Source of the DNA: Saprolegnia diclina VS20
Taxonomy: Eukaryota; Oomycota; Saprolegniomycetes; Saprolegniales; Saprolegniaceae
DNA length: 30,015 nucleotides
Direction of reading: 5' to 3'
Assembly: GCF_000281045.1 (NCBI RefSeq)
Contig: NW_008246069.1
Location: 1,019,683-1,049,697 of the forward strand
Part shown: piece after piece, positions 8,976-19,025 of the stretch
How positions within the stretch are numbered: position 1 is the stretch's first letter
Layout: each line of letters starts with the position of its first letter
Program-made: the position numbers and the translations under genes
The notes under the pieces: model-generated
What the model saw: the letters and a program-made list of their open reading frames with translations, nothing else
What the model was told of the DNA's origin: nothing
Database searches by the model: none

Positions 8976-9743
8976 CGGTATCCGCAGCGGAAAAATGGTT
9001 GGTGGAATTTTTCAAAGACCAATCATGTTGCACACTTGAATGGTGTATGACACACTATTTCAAATGCAAGACAACAAAAATAGAATGCCGCATTCTGCGC
9101 CAGTAACGATCAAATAGTGTGCATAAAAAGTATCAAGTCGATCTTTGGCTGCGTGTCTCCCACCGACAATAACCACCTCTCACAGTCCCATGGGGCGTAG
9201 TCTTGCCGACAGCGCTCTCGGGCTACCTCTGCTCGACGCCCATGACGGCCTCCAACAAGCACCGAACCGCGTTCCGCTACCTCTGGCCAGTGCTCCGCGC
9301 CTGCGTCTGGTTCAACGTCAAGCGAGTCCGGCACGATCGCGTCTTTCGCGCCGACCTACCACTGCCAAGTTAGCGATTGCCGCCAAGGCGGTGCGTGTCG
9401 CTCAATGCACTTGCGTCACAGCCTCGTTCACGAGCCCGAGCAGCCTGCTCGTCGTCGGCTTCTCCGGTTCGTCGCCCAACACGAGTGGCCGCGCCAGCAC
9501 TTTGGCCCGCGGATCGCGCTTCTGCCTCCGCCAGCTTAGATCAAGGTCCTCCACCGAGTGTGCTACATCGAAGAAAGTCCGACATTTTTATTTAGCATTT
9601 TTCCATCGGAATAGATAACCCATTTCAACCACCACCTCGACGACACTGCGTACTGGACACGGTCGATGGATCGATGAATCGACGGCATGTAGCGAAGCAC
9701 ATACGCGCAGTTGGTCGCATTGCTGGGTTTAGTCGAGGTTTAG
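8976..9743. other. Intergenic region with ambiguous coding trace
   Basis: A CCAAT at 9019-9023 lies 44 nt upstream of the WDR12 start. In 9190-9595 all three plus-strand frames stay open over long stretches. The frame starting at ATG 9242 (MTASNKHRTAFRYLWPVLRA... to the TAG at 9371) has strong third-position GC, so a degraded or small spliced gene may lie here, but I could not build a convincing model or recognise a family. Confidence 0.35.
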
Positions 9744-11595
9744 TCAATCGGACGCGTACAGGGACACAATGTGCTTGTGGGCCACGAGAATCGACTGCGA
9801 CGGTGTTACAAGGATCGAGTCGCCGTCGTACTCCATGCTGCCACGACTAAAGACGGCGCCCGACTGCGTGCAGTACAATGTCAGAGTCTTCTCCAAGCAC
9901 ACAGCAATGTAGCCGCCCGCGACAAATTCGGGGTTGAAGAGGCGCGTGGTCGTCGGCACGGCAAACGTCTGCACGGGCGCCTTGGGCTGCCGCGTGTCGA
10001 CGAGGAAGAGTTGTCCGTCAAAGCCCGAGGTGAGGAGCTGCGTTTCTCGCTGTGGGTGCCACCGAACACTAAATTCGCATCATGGTATCAGATCCCAGTT
10101 TCTAGTCCTCGCACGGAGTACTACCAGTTGACGGCCTGCGTGTGGAGCTCGGCGAGAGCGAGCGGCGCAGCTGCAGGCGACCGCGTATCGCGAATGTACA
10201 CGGCGCGGTCGTTGCCACAAGATGCAAAGACATTCCGGTCGTGACGGGCAAGCCGGACGCATTTGACGACCCCTGCATGGTCTTGATACGTGGCTTCCCT
10301 AAAAAACAGCAATTTTGAGGAAAAATGGTATCCAGAATGGCTCAACGTACGTTTGAACGATGCCCGCAGGCGTCAACCGACTCAACACGACTGATTGGTC
10401 TTTGGAACTCGTGACGAGTCGTGCGTCGACTTGGCTATCGTGCGATAGGTCGAGGCTGAAGATGCCGCTTCGGTGCAACTCGTTGGTGGCAGTGACCTCC
10501 TTGGGGCACCCGTCGTTGCTATTCGTTTGGTGGAGGTCCCAGACTTTGACGTACGAGTCATTGGACGCGGTCACCAATAGCGAGGCCGACGCCGTCGCGA
10601 AGAGCCGAACGCTCGACACCCACCCACCGTGGGCGCGGAACGACTGCAACGGCGCGGCACCGGACGCGACGACGTCGGCACCGTAGACAGACACGAAGCC
10701 GAGGTGCCCACCGGTTGCGAGAAGGCCCGGTGTGCTCATGTCCATTGAGTAAATCTTCTTGAGATGTGCGTCCATGCGGTCGTGCGCCGCCACTGTCTGA
10801 AAGACCAGGGTCGCGGTCGATGATGCCGACGCGTCACCTTGCCGTGCCGCGTTCGGTGCTAGCGAACACATGTACTTGTGCACGCTCGAGTCTTCGTACG
10901 TGGCCTGTGGCGACGGCGGCGGCGACGGCGACGGCTCATTGACGGACGACGCCCCCGGCAGCGTGCGACGGCGCAGTGCGTACGTTCGCGTTGGTAGCGC
11001 GGGAGCCGTTGGCGGTCGCTTGCGCGCCGGCTTGGCTGGCACCACCTTGGCGGCGTCGCGAAGGCTCGTCTTGGTCGAGGCGAGACCGAGCGTCGCGAGG
11101 TAGGCGGCGTTTTGCTGCATCTTGAGAAGTCGCTGCTTCTCGTACGCGCACACGGCGCTGTGGTTCCTTGTTGCCACCTGCATATAGTGTTGCTGTACAG
11201 GCGAGAGGATCGAGAGGGCATTGGGGTGTTACCTGTGGAGCGGAATCTAACGTCGCCGTCTCGTCGTCCTCGCTGTAGTCGGCATCGTCGCTGTCGCCCG
11301 ACGTGGTCGACGAAGCCGATGCTTCGGACGAAACGTCACTGGGTAGCTCGGCAAGCTCGGCTCGTGAAGCTCGCTTGGCCTTGGCCATGGGCGAAGGCTG
11401 CAATGGTAGCTTGGCGCTGGCCTTGCTTGTCGTCATGCCTCTTTTGCCTCGCGGCGCAGCCAAAGCCGCTTGGGACGCAGCGCTGCGAAGTCGCTCTGCA
11501 AGGACTGCATGGTTCGCCGGTGTGGGCTTTGGTGCAGACAAGGTGCGCAAGCGAATCGGCGGCTTGGCCTTGGCGACGTCGCCGGTGGTGTTCAT
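9744..11595 (-). CDS. WD40-repeat protein with a basic disordered N terminus
   Basis: Four exons, 11233-11595, 10351-11177, 10125-10298 and 9744-10068, with introns of 55, 52 and 56 nt, give 562 aa. Residues 1-120 are disordered, basic and then acidic (SDVSSEASASSTTSGDSDDA, then EDDE). A short helix-like motif follows (CAYEKQRLLKMQQNAAYLAT, then LGL), resembling the N-terminal motif of WDR76/CMR1 proteins. After a second basic, Pro-rich linker, about seven WD blades fill the C-terminal 330 residues, including FRAHGGWVSSVRLF, LLVTASNDSYVKVWDL, VFASCGNDRAVYIRDTR and CVRWHPQRETQLLTSGFDGQ. The splice that creates AVNCVRWHPQ is strong support. It is likely a nuclear scaffold; the WDR76/CMR1 link is tentative. 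It lies head-to-tail behind WDR12. Confidence 0.82.
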
Positions 11596-11969
11596 GTTCC
11601 TCAAGGCAAAAATATAGTCTAAAACCACACCACTCCACAGCCTAAAACCACGCAGGCGCGCGCTTATGCCATGCATAATGGCGTGCATTTAGTCGTTGTG
11701 TTGGCCAATGAGCGAGGGTTCCCGGGAAATTAAAAACACAATGACGAGATTAAAATTATTTTCGCGGAGACTCAAGCTTGCAACCTATGGCGAATTCTTG
11801 AAAACAATTAAAATGCCATTCGAACAATTGTTTTATTCTACTTCGCGGAACATATCTTGACGTTTGTATGCTGAATCGACACCCGATTTAAAATAAACTC
11901 CCTCCGAAACGACTACGATCGACTAACTAACGACCGAGCCATATCTTTCACAACATCGATTTCCGCAGG
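11596..11969. other. Divergent AT-rich promoter region
   Basis: This 374-nt space separates the divergent WD40 and tetraspanin-like genes and is markedly more AT-rich than its surroundings. It contains a CCAAT (11705-11709, 110 nt from the WD40 start) and a 9-bp inverted repeat, AAAACAATT at 11801-11809 and AATTGTTTT at 11826-11834. No gene is seen. Confidence 0.5.
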
Positions 11970-13378
11970 ATGGGTCTCCGACGCTACCGCCGGACGCTGC
12001 AAGCCACGACGCTACTCGGCACGGTGGGCGGCGTCGTCGTCGCCTACTACGGCATCACGCTCAGCGCGCTCGTGCAGGCGGCGGCGCCGGGCGGCGCGAG
12101 GCTCGCCGTCGCGGCCATCGCGCTCGCCACGATCGGATGCCTCTACTCGTGCGCGAGCATGCTTGGCTTTTGCGGCTCGACGGCCAAGCACGAGCGTATC
12201 CGGTGCCTCATGGTCTACTTTTACGCGACGATCATCGTGAGCGTCCTCCTCGTGCTCTTCACGTACATGGCCCTCGCCGCGCCGTCGGCAATCGCCAACT
12301 GGCTGCGACTGCACTGGTCGGTGCTCGGGCTCGAAGGCCACGCGTGCTGCCAAACCTACGACGGTGCCATTACGTACGCCGTCGACCTTATATGACGCGG
12401 CGTCGACATCTCTATGTAGATACCTGAGCCATCGGTTCACAACGCTCGGTGGACTCGCAGCGGCCTCGATCGCTTGCATGTTTGTCTCGCTCTACTGCGT
12501 CATCAAGATCGTGACCGTACCCATCGTCATGCGCGACATCCTCTCCGTGATCAACGTCATCTTCGTCTTCCTTGGCCTCGGTAGCCGCCGCCATCTTCAC
12601 CTCGTCACTCTCATATCTATCTTGCATATAGCCACCTTTGGCTACGGACTCTACATGATGGCCCACGAGGCGCTCGACGCTGGCGAGGACTGGATCGCGT
12701 CCATCTTTACAGCCATTGGCGTGGCTGTGTTCGTGCTCGCCACGCTCGGGCTCGTCGGCGCCAAGGCGAAAAGCCGGTCGCTCCTTCTTGCTGTACGTAC
12801 TCGTCGTACAGTAGTAGGGAGTCCGATGCATGCTGTTAGTACGCGGTCGGCGTCGTGCTCTGTCTTGCGGTGCTGCTCGCAAGCGCGATCTTGGCCTTTG
12901 TCGCCGCGTCGCACCTCGCCACGTCGTATGAGCTCACCCACGACGCCGGTGACATTGCGTGTACCGCCCGGCTTTACGGCTGCTCCAACTGCACCGGGGA
13001 CGTCATGTGCCTTGGCGCCCAGCGACGTCGCCCGACCTTGGGTTTGCAAATACATGTGCGTCGACATGCTCATAACGTGTCGTCCTAGACGTGTGGCAAG
13101 CATGCAATGCGTCGAGCTCGGCGCCGTGTCTGCGCTTCACGACGGTGCTCTTCCCGATGCCGTCGCAGGTGTCGGTGCCGTCGCCCTTGTACAACCAAAT
13201 GGCCCCGTGCGGGCACTGCCCCGAGTGGCCATCGACCGAAGTTGCGTCCTACATGCAACGCAGCCTCGAGTTGCTTGGGATTCTGTGTTTGGTCAACTGG
13301 CTGTTTCTAGTCATTGCGCTTGTCGCCGCGCTTATCCTCCGACGCAGCCTCGAGGGGTACCAGACCGAGTCCATCTAA
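11970..13378 (+). CDS. Eight-helix membrane protein with two tetraspanin-like halves
   Basis: Five exons, 11970-12373, 12420-12580, 12632-12792, 12840-13041 and 13089-13378, with introns of 46-51 nt, give 405 aa. Hydrophobic helices lie at about 12-36, 44-67, 78-103, 142-168, 174-198, 209-232, 240-265 and 370-393. The pattern is twice three helices, a loop, then a fourth helix, as in tetraspanins. The first loop is short with a Cys pair (CC at 126-127). The second (266-369) is large, with eight Cys (283, 290, 293, 299, 315, 323, 350, 353), as expected for a disulfide-bonded extracellular loop. No classical CCG motif is present. The N and C termini are short and cytosolic. Tetraspanins organise membrane microdomains; whether this is a true duplicated tetraspanin is an inference. 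It ends 77 nt from the convergent CH-domain gene. Confidence 0.78.
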
Positions 13379-13455
13379 ATATCAAGAGTACTATGATGAC
13401 AATATGTGCATGCTATGTCTACGTCTTTTATACATCCTACGAGCTACATCTTCAA

Positions 13456-16400
13456 CTAGGCGAGAAACTCACACACGTACGGCGCGGCGAGGCTGCTCAC
13501 GAGGCCCCGGCACGCGTCGAGCGACGCGTGGGGCACCTCGACGCCGTTGACGCGCGTAAGCGACCACGTCGGCAGCACTTGGTGTGTGTTGTGCAAGAGC
13601 ACGAGCTTGGCGTGCACTGCGTCGTACTGGAACGAGTACTCGGTGAGCGATGTTAGCGTCAGCGCGCTCCGGTTGTCCAAAATGGCGGGCACCGGCGCCT
13701 CGAGGCGCTCAAACGCGGGGCCGTCCAGTGCCGCGTCACGAGCAGCAAATGCGACTTGGGCCGAGTACCGGGCCGCCGCTTCGTTGTCGACCGCGAGCGC
13801 GAGGTCTTTGGCGACGTTGTCGTGGGCGGCCTGGAGCGCCGACAGCTGAGCCGTCAACGCCGCGACCTGCGCCGCCAAGTCGAGTTCGACGCACGATTCA
13901 GGTGCGTGCGGCTCGTCGACGACCGGCTCGGCTTCGGGCTCGGACGCTACTTCGGGCTGCTCCACACTCGTTTCAACTTCGGGCGACTCGGGCAACGTCG
14001 TTGCCTCGACGACTTCGGGGGCGTTGGCCTCGGGGTGCGTGGCTTCGGCCGAGATAGCGCGCTGGGCAGCAACCGGCGGCACGACGACCGCCTCGACGAT
14101 GTCTTCCACGGCAGCAACGACGACCGGAGCATCGACAAGCACCGGTGCTTCAACAACGGCGACTGCCTCTTCGACAACAACGACCGCCTCTTCGACTGCC
14201 ACCGGAGCCTCCTCGACAGATGCAACCGCAACGACCGGCTCGGGTTCCGTGTCGACAACCGTCACGGGCACTTCAACGGCGGCGAGAGGCTCGGGTGTCG
14301 CAACGACCACGGGCGCATCGACAACGGCGACGGGCTCGGGCGTGACCTCCTCGACACCTGGCTTGGGGGCAGCGACAATGGGCGCCGAGCGGGGCAACAC
14401 GGCGGGAGCGGGTTCCGACTTGTGCAAAAAAGCGCTGATCTTGCTCGGCGTCGGGGCCTTTGTGAGGAACGCCGCAAGCTTGTTGGATCGGGGCTTGGGT
14501 TCAGGTACGACCGGCGTCGATTCGACGACTACCGATGCTTCGTCAACGACGACCGGAGCCTCTTCAACGACGACCGGAGCCTCTTCAACGACCACAGGGG
14601 TCTCAACCGGGGCCGACTCGACAGCTACCGGGGCCGCTTCCACCACCACCGGGGTCTCAACGATGGCCTCATCGACAACGACCGGAACTTCCTCAACAAC
14701 GACCGGGGCCTTGGCGACAGTCTCGGGGGCCTCGGGGACCTCAGCCACTGGTGCCGTCATCTTGGTGACAACCGGGACAACGGGTGTTTCGGCGATGTGG
14801 ACCACCGGTGCAGATTCCGGCACCGGAGCAACGACATCGACGACCGAGGCGACGACGTCCACGACCGGGGCGACGACTTCGGGCGCGTCAACGTGGGCAG
14901 GCACGGCTTCGACGGCTTCGACAAGAACATCCTCAACCTTGAGGGGCTCTTCGACAACCGTGGCCACGGCCTCGACAGATGCAGCGATTGCAGGCACCTC
15001 AGCGACAGCGGGAGCTTCCTCAACGACAGGTGCGACGACGACTTCGACAACCGGGGTACTGGACACAGCAGGTTCGACCACCGTCGGCACCGGGGCAGGC
15101 ACGGGCTCCTTGTGCAAGAAGGCCGTGAGCTTGTTGGGCGTCGGAGCCTTCGAGAGGAACGCCGACAGGCGCGATGCCCCCGACGACGAGGCCGGGGTCA
15201 CGGGTTCGGACACGACGGGCGTCATCGGCAATTCACGGGCAACAACGGGGGCGGGCTCGGCGATGATGATGGTCGCCGCCTTGACTTCCTCCACCGCCGA
15301 CACGACGTCGGCAACGACAACAGCAGGTTCCTCGACAGGCGGTGCTTCGACGACGATGGCAGCAATTTCGACGGGTTCCGAGACCGCCGGTGTTTCGACG
15401 ACCGTCTCGGTGATCTTGGGCGCGACAGCGGCGGCGATAGCTTCGTCGACCGACTTGAGGGCGGCGACGACGGGTGTAGCCACGACGTCGACCACAGACT
15501 CGGCAACGGCATCAGCAACGACCGGAGCCGAGGACGTCGCAACTTCTTCCACAGCGGGGACAGGCACGTCAGCCTCGATGGGCGCAGCGACCTCTTCCAC
15601 AACGGGTGCCGCAACGACCTCAACCACGGGCTCGACGGTAACCTCGACAGCGGCTACGGCAGCCTCGACGACCGTCGTCGGGGCGTCGACAACGGGCGAC
15701 GGAATCGAGCGAGCAACTTCGGGGACGTCGTCCTTGGTGGCCGACACAGACTGCGTAAAGCTCGCCAACTTGCTCACCGGCGGCGGGCCGCTCGAGAGGA
15801 AGGCCGCCAACTTGTTGGTCGAAGCCGGGGCAGGAGCTGCCACCACGGGCACCTCGGGCGCCACTTCTACCTCGACGGGGATGTCAGTCGGCGCGTCGAC
15901 GACGGCCGCCGTCGGCTCTTCGACCGGCGCAGGCGTCTCGGTCACCACCTCGGTCGTCTCGGTCGTCGGCGTTGGGCCGTGCGTCGCCGTGAGGTACGCG
16001 GCGAGCTTGCCCGTCGTGCGCAGCTTGCGGTGGAATGGCGACACCGGTTCGAGGGCCTCCGGCTCGGGCTTGGGGGACGTCGTCGAGCGAAGCTGAACCT
16101 TCTCAGTGAAACCCGACATAGCGATCGCCTCTTCAATTGTATCGGTGGGCTCCTGCGGCGCACGCAGCGGCGTGATCTCATGCGGCGCCGGCGGCGGCGT
16201 CTGGCTCAGAAAGGACGAGAGGCGGTTCACGGGCTTGGGCGCCGGCTGCGGCGCTACTTCCACTACTGGCGCAACAGTCTCGGCGACCACCGGTGCGACG
16301 GTCTCGGCGACCGGCGGCGAGGCCACGGTAGGCGTTGCGCTGGCGCTGCTCTCGGGTGTCGTGCTCGGGCGGTTGTCGTCAAGTGGCGTCTGCGCCGGCG

Positions 16401-16998
16401 ACGGGTCCGAGACCACAGACGTCCGCACGTCCTTGGCAGGTGTCGCGGGCGCCTTGTGCGAAATCGCACTCAGAAAAGACGAGAGACGGCTCCCGCGCTT
16501 GGCGCCACCGCTCAGCGACGACTTGCGATCTTCGTCGTCATTGGAGGACGATGACGTTTTCTTGCCAAACATGGAGGTGAGCTTGGAGACGCGGCTCGCC
16601 GCCTTCTCGGGTTCACGGCGCGCGCGCGGCGACGGGATTGGGATCTCGGCGCCGTTGCGGTACTTGTGGTACAGGACGCTGAGCGTCTTGAGGACCGCGG
16701 CTTGGTCCTTCTCGTCGAGGAGCTGCGCCGACGTAAAGAGCTCGTTGACGCGCGCGTCGTCGCGTGCCCAGCGCAGAAAGAGCGAGATGCTCTCGAGCGC
16801 GTGGAACGTGCGGTGCTTCTCGAGCGGCCGGACCTTGATGACAGACGTGTTGGCGAGGGCGTTGGCGAGAAGGCAGAGCACGCGGCCGTCGCGGAGGTAC
16901 AAGCAGAGGTTGTCGACGGCCTCTGGCGTCGGCGCCTCGCTCGTCTCGCGCTCGATCCACGCCATCGCGCTGCTGACGTCCAGCACTCCGGGCGCCAT
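13456..16998 (-). CDS. Calponin-homology domain protein with disordered Val/Ala/Pro/Glu-rich body and repeated KLxxFL motifs
   Basis: A single intronless exon of 1180 aa. Residues 6-115 form one calponin-homology domain (MAWIERETSE, DNLCLYLRDGRVLCLLANAL, ISLFLRWARDD), an actin- or microtubule-binding fold. Residues 120-1030 are a low-complexity, acidic, Val/Ala/Pro/Glu-rich disordered body. Ten copies of a short motif, [SNG]-[KR]-[LI]-x-[SA]-[FYM]-x, are embedded in it near residues 138, 170, 258, 330, 395, 409, 609, 622, 839 and 852. Several have a KAPTP or PPP tail. Residues 1036-1095 are a predicted coiled coil (LAAQVAALTAQLSALQAAHD). The last 65 residues (TRVNGVEVPHASLDACRGLV and following) look like a degenerate PDZ-type domain. 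Probable role: a cytoskeletal linker tethering repeated ligand peptides. The absence of introns and low complexity suggest expansion by internal duplication. Long antisense frames here are codon-bias shadows. Confidence 0.85.
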   Translation of the reverse strand: MAPGVLDVSSAMAWIERETSEAPTPEAVDNLCLYLRDGRVLCLLANALANTSVIKVRPLEKHRTFHALESISLFLRWARDDARVNELFTSAQLLDEKDQAAVLKTLSVLYHKYRNGAEIPIPSPRARREPEKAASRVSKLTSMFGKKTSSSSNDDEDRKSSLSGGAKRGSRLSSFLSAISHKAPATPAKDVRTSVVSDPSPAQTPLDDNRPSTTPESSASATPTVASPPVAETVAPVVAETVAPVVEVAPQPAPKPVNRLSSFLSQTPPPAPHEITPLRAPQEPTDTIEEAIAMSGFTEKVQLRSTTSPKPEPEALEPVSPFHRKLRTTGKLAAYLTATHGPTPTTETTEVVTETPAPVEEPTAAVVDAPTDIPVEVEVAPEVPVVAAPAPASTNKLAAFLSSGPPPVSKLASFTQSVSATKDDVPEVARSIPSPVVDAPTTVVEAAVAAVEVTVEPVVEVVAAPVVEEVAAPIEADVPVPAVEEVATSSAPVVADAVAESVVDVVATPVVAALKSVDEAIAAAVAPKITETVVETPAVSEPVEIAAIVVEAPPVEEPAVVVADVVSAVEEVKAATIIIAEPAPVVARELPMTPVVSEPVTPASSSGASRLSAFLSKAPTPNKLTAFLHKEPVPAPVPTVVEPAVSSTPVVEVVVAPVVEEAPAVAEVPAIAASVEAVATVVEEPLKVEDVLVEAVEAVPAHVDAPEVVAPVVDVVASVVDVVAPVPESAPVVHIAETPVVPVVTKMTAPVAEVPEAPETVAKAPVVVEEVPVVVDEAIVETPVVVEAAPVAVESAPVETPVVVEEAPVVVEEAPVVVDEASVVVESTPVVPEPKPRSNKLAAFLTKAPTPSKISAFLHKSEPAPAVLPRSAPIVAAPKPGVEEVTPEPVAVVDAPVVVATPEPLAAVEVPVTVVDTEPEPVVAVASVEEAPVAVEEAVVVVEEAVAVVEAPVLVDAPVVVAAVEDIVEAVVVPPVAAQRAISAEATHPEANAPEVVEATTLPESPEVETSVEQPEVASEPEAEPVVDEPHAPESCVELDLAAQVAALTAQLSALQAAHDNVAKDLALAVDNEAAARYSAQVAFAARDAALDGPAFERLEAPVPAILDNRSALTLTSLTEYSFQYDAVHAKLVLLHNTHQVLPTWSLTRVNGVEVPHASLDACRGLVSSLAAPYVCEFLA
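14410..16587 (-). repeat. Ten dispersed copies of a KLxxFL-type short linear motif
   Basis: Copies read on the protein: SKLTSMF, SRLSSFLS, NRLSSFLS, GKLAAYLT, NKLAAFLS, SKLASFT, SRLSAFLSKAPTP, NKLTAFLHKEPVP, NKLAAFLTKAPTP and SKISAFLHKSEP. The last four form two adjacent pairs about 230 residues apart with the same internal order (KAPTP copy, then HK copy), showing that a two-motif block was duplicated. Confidence 0.8.
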
Positions 16999-17769
16999 CG
17001 AGTTGTTACTGCGCCGGTGAAATATGCAAAGTCATTCGCGGGCGACATGCCTCTGCGTCATGATCCGGATACCAAGATATGTCGTCCGCCAATCAGAAAA
17101 GAGGACGAGGGGTGTCGCCACCGCCAGCTAAACGCACGCAACTTGCCACGAAGAGGAGGAGCGGCGACCGACCATGCCACGCAGCGCAGAAGGCGGTGCT
17201 GCTACGTGGCCGTCAAGACGAAGACCGAGAAGGACACGTAGCAGTGCAATCGCTTCGTAACGCAGGGCGCCGCGTCGTGCATTGTACAATGCAGTTGAAG
17301 CGAGTTGTATCAGTATCAGCACGGTGCCGCAGAATGACCAAGGCCAAGGGGTATAAAGTGAAGGGTTCTCATCCTGCCTTGACTGAGGCCGGGCGTTGAA
17401 CATGTCGTGGGCGACGCATAGACGAGGACGGTATAGCAATCGACTGAAAGTGGAGCGAATTAGTACATGGAGACAGCACGTTGTAATCTCGCATAAATTG
17501 CACCGTCGCAGTCGACAGCCTACACGACCACACGCGCCGATGATGGCCATTACCGCAGTAACGTTGTGCACAGACGCGCAGGTCACACAGGTCGTGCTTG
17601 GGTGTCGCGTTTGCGGCGTGCTGTCGAGGCTGGGTGCTGGAGGCATGCAAAGTGGCGTGCGTCTAGCCCTATACGATGGCGTGTCCAGCAACCGGATAGC
17701 CCGCGCGTTGCATTTTTATGGCCAGTTGCGATCGTCAGGCATCCGAACGTCTTGGCTGCTATCTGCCTC
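16999..17769. other. Intergenic region with one possible small gene
   Basis: A CCAAT at 17089-17093 is 91 nt upstream of the CH-gene start. A frame from ATG 17079 to 17399 (+) encodes 106 basic residues (MSSANQKRGRGVSPPPAKRT...). Its codon use is unremarkable and I do not recognise it, so I leave it as a possibility only. The remaining open frames on both strands overlap one another and look random. Confidence 0.35.
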
Positions 17770-17952
17770 ATGCGCCCATCGCCTCTGCAAATCCAAAGCT
17801 CCTTGCAACTGCTCAAAGAAAAATACACTGCATTTCGTACAGTACATGGCGACACCGACCGTGTGGACGTGGACAAGGGCGGCTTTACCACACTCCGAGA
17901 GACTTTTGCTTTAGCCGAAAGCGGCAACCCTAAGCTCGTCCAGTGCATTTGA
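17770..17952 (+). CDS. Possible small hypothetical protein or gene fragment
   Basis: A 60-residue frame begins at ATG 17770 (MRPSPLQIQSSLQLLKEKYT...) and ends NPKLVQCI. The composition is protein-like, with an amphipathic helix and an acidic DVDKGG turn. The frame is open about 200 nt further upstream with less convincing sequence. It could be a small gene, the last exon of a lost gene, or chance. No family is recognised. Confidence 0.22.
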   Translation: MRPSPLQIQSSLQLLKEKYTAFRTVHGDTDRVDVDKGGFTTLRETFALAESGNPKLVQCI

Positions 17953-18211
17953 GAGACGGAGTCCAATTCGAGTCTTGCCCAAGTACCGGTATGATAGGGA
18001 CGGTCGCCACGATTTCGGCTTAAGCCAACGACGGAATCCAACCTCGCACGCTCGTGGTGGCATCAACAAGAGACCTTTTCGACGCTGCGTCCGTCCTTGG
18101 GCTCCACACGTCTAGTGCTACGGCTCGACATACAGGAATGAAGGGTGCTTTGGACAGCGACAAGGAGATTCAAATAACAATAGATAAGCGAGCTGGAGCG
18201 AGGATCGGTAC
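17953..18211. other. Intergenic spacer before the small-gene cluster
   Basis: No gene, RNA or repeat is seen between the possible fragment ending at 17952 and the first TTWRGCR-family gene. Confidence 0.4.
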
Positions 18212-18391
18212 TCAGCGGCAGCCGCGCCAAGTCGTGTGCAGCATGTGTTCCTTGGCGTGCTCGTGGCGGAGCTCCGGGTCATGAATCGCGTGGTGCTGCA
18301 GCGTGTGCGAGACGCCGGCGACGACCATCGTGGCGAGGACGCTCGGACAGACTGTATGGAGGACGCACTGCGCGACGGCGGACAAGGGCAT
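18212..18391 (-). CDS. TTWRGCR micro-family protein, copy A
   Basis: A 59-aa single-exon protein. It starts MPLSAVAQCVLHTVCPSVLA, continues with a hydrophobic stretch to about residue 30 (VVAGVSHTL), has a His/Glu-rich variable middle, and ends KEHMLHTTWRGCR. The stop is TGA. The start Met is fixed by alignment with the three other copies, all of which begin Met-Pro-Leu; sequence upstream of it does not align. Two Cys are shared by all copies, one in the AQC box and one in the tail. The N-terminal half could be a membrane-dipping or mitochondrial-type helix. No family is recognised and function is unknown. Confidence 0.75.
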   Translation of the reverse strand: MPLSAVAQCVLHTVCPSVLATMVVAGVSHTLQHHAIHDPELRHEHAKEHMLHTTWRGCR

Positions 18392-18815
18392 AATGTTGAA
18401 AACGTTCAAGCAGGAAAAGGCAAAGTGGCTTGTGGTCGAAGAGGACTCAGCTAAGAAGACATGGGCGCTTCTATGGCCAACTGCGTGTGGCCATGCGAGG
18501 AGCACAAGGCCGCGCCCGTAGAATTGGGTGCGTCCATCTGCAACGTCAACGATCCGAACCAGATACGCGAAGCCGTGGCCAGCTTCAACTTGGCGCTAAG
18601 ATCTGACCACGGAATCTCGTCCGACCGACGCCCAAGTTCACCAACGCATTCGTGTGTGCCGTAGCTGTCAGCTATGCGCAAAAGACCGAGACCAATTTGT
18701 CCCTAGCACGAACCTAAGCTAACGACAACGTGCAAGGGCAAAAATCCACAGAAAAATCAAATAAATTAGCAAAACCGCCTCGATCGTCGGGCACTGCTAG
18801 TTGTAGCACTGTTGG
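18392..18815. other. Intergenic spacer between copies A and B
   Basis: It holds the promoter of copy A and the 3' flank of copy B. Open frames here are short, overlapping and unlike the family. No repeat or RNA gene is seen. Confidence 0.45.
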
Positions 18816-19025
18816 CTACCGGCAGCCCCGCCACGTGGTGTGGTGCGTGTGTTCCTTGAGCGCTTGCGCGCGCTTGGCAGCGTCCTCCGCGCTGTGGTTG
18901 GTGTTGGTATTGTTATTGTCGCCCGGTGCGTGGACGGCAGCGGCGACCGTATTTACGACGAGAGACGTGAGCGCGGTGGGGCAGACCGTGTGCAAGTGGC
19001 ACTGGGCGGCAGGCTGCAGCGGCAT
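18816..19025 (-). CDS. TTWRGCR micro-family protein, copy B
   Basis: A 69-aa single-exon protein, the longest copy. It starts MPLQPAAQCHLHTVCPTALT and ends LKEHTHHTTWRGCR, stop TAG. The extra length is an Asn/Thr/Ala-rich insert in the variable middle (GDNNNTNTNHSAEDAAKRAQ). The conserved ends and free middle suggest that the two termini carry the function and the middle is a spacer. The HM before the tail in the other copies is HT here. Confidence 0.75.
   Translation of the reverse strand: MPLQPAAQCHLHTVCPTALTSLVVNTVAAAVHAPGDNNNTNTNHSAEDAAKRAQALKEHTHHTTWRGCR

Noticed and set aside
9190-9618. Up to three overlapping plus-strand frames
   Set aside because: All three frames stay open through GC-rich sequence, so openness is not evidence; a 53-nt candidate intron (9369-9421) could join two of them, but the product is unrecognisable. 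Kept only as a note in the intergenic entry.
13756-16554. A 932-codon open frame on the plus strand, and a 690-codon frame at 14024-16096
   Set aside because: Both are exactly antisense to the CH-domain gene. Their Arg/Asp/Gly- and Thr/Ser-rich compositions are what the GTC/GCC/GAG codon bias of the minus-strand gene produces on the other strand; they have no domain or start context.
17128-17691. A 187-codon minus-strand frame
   Set aside because: Its composition is random-like, it overlaps other frames and it shows no codon bias.
18054-18284. Plus-strand frames overlapping the TTWRGCR genes (also 18236-18521, 18840-19109, 19761-19991)
   Set aside because: They are antisense to the conserved small genes and are not similar to one another, whereas the minus-strand products are.
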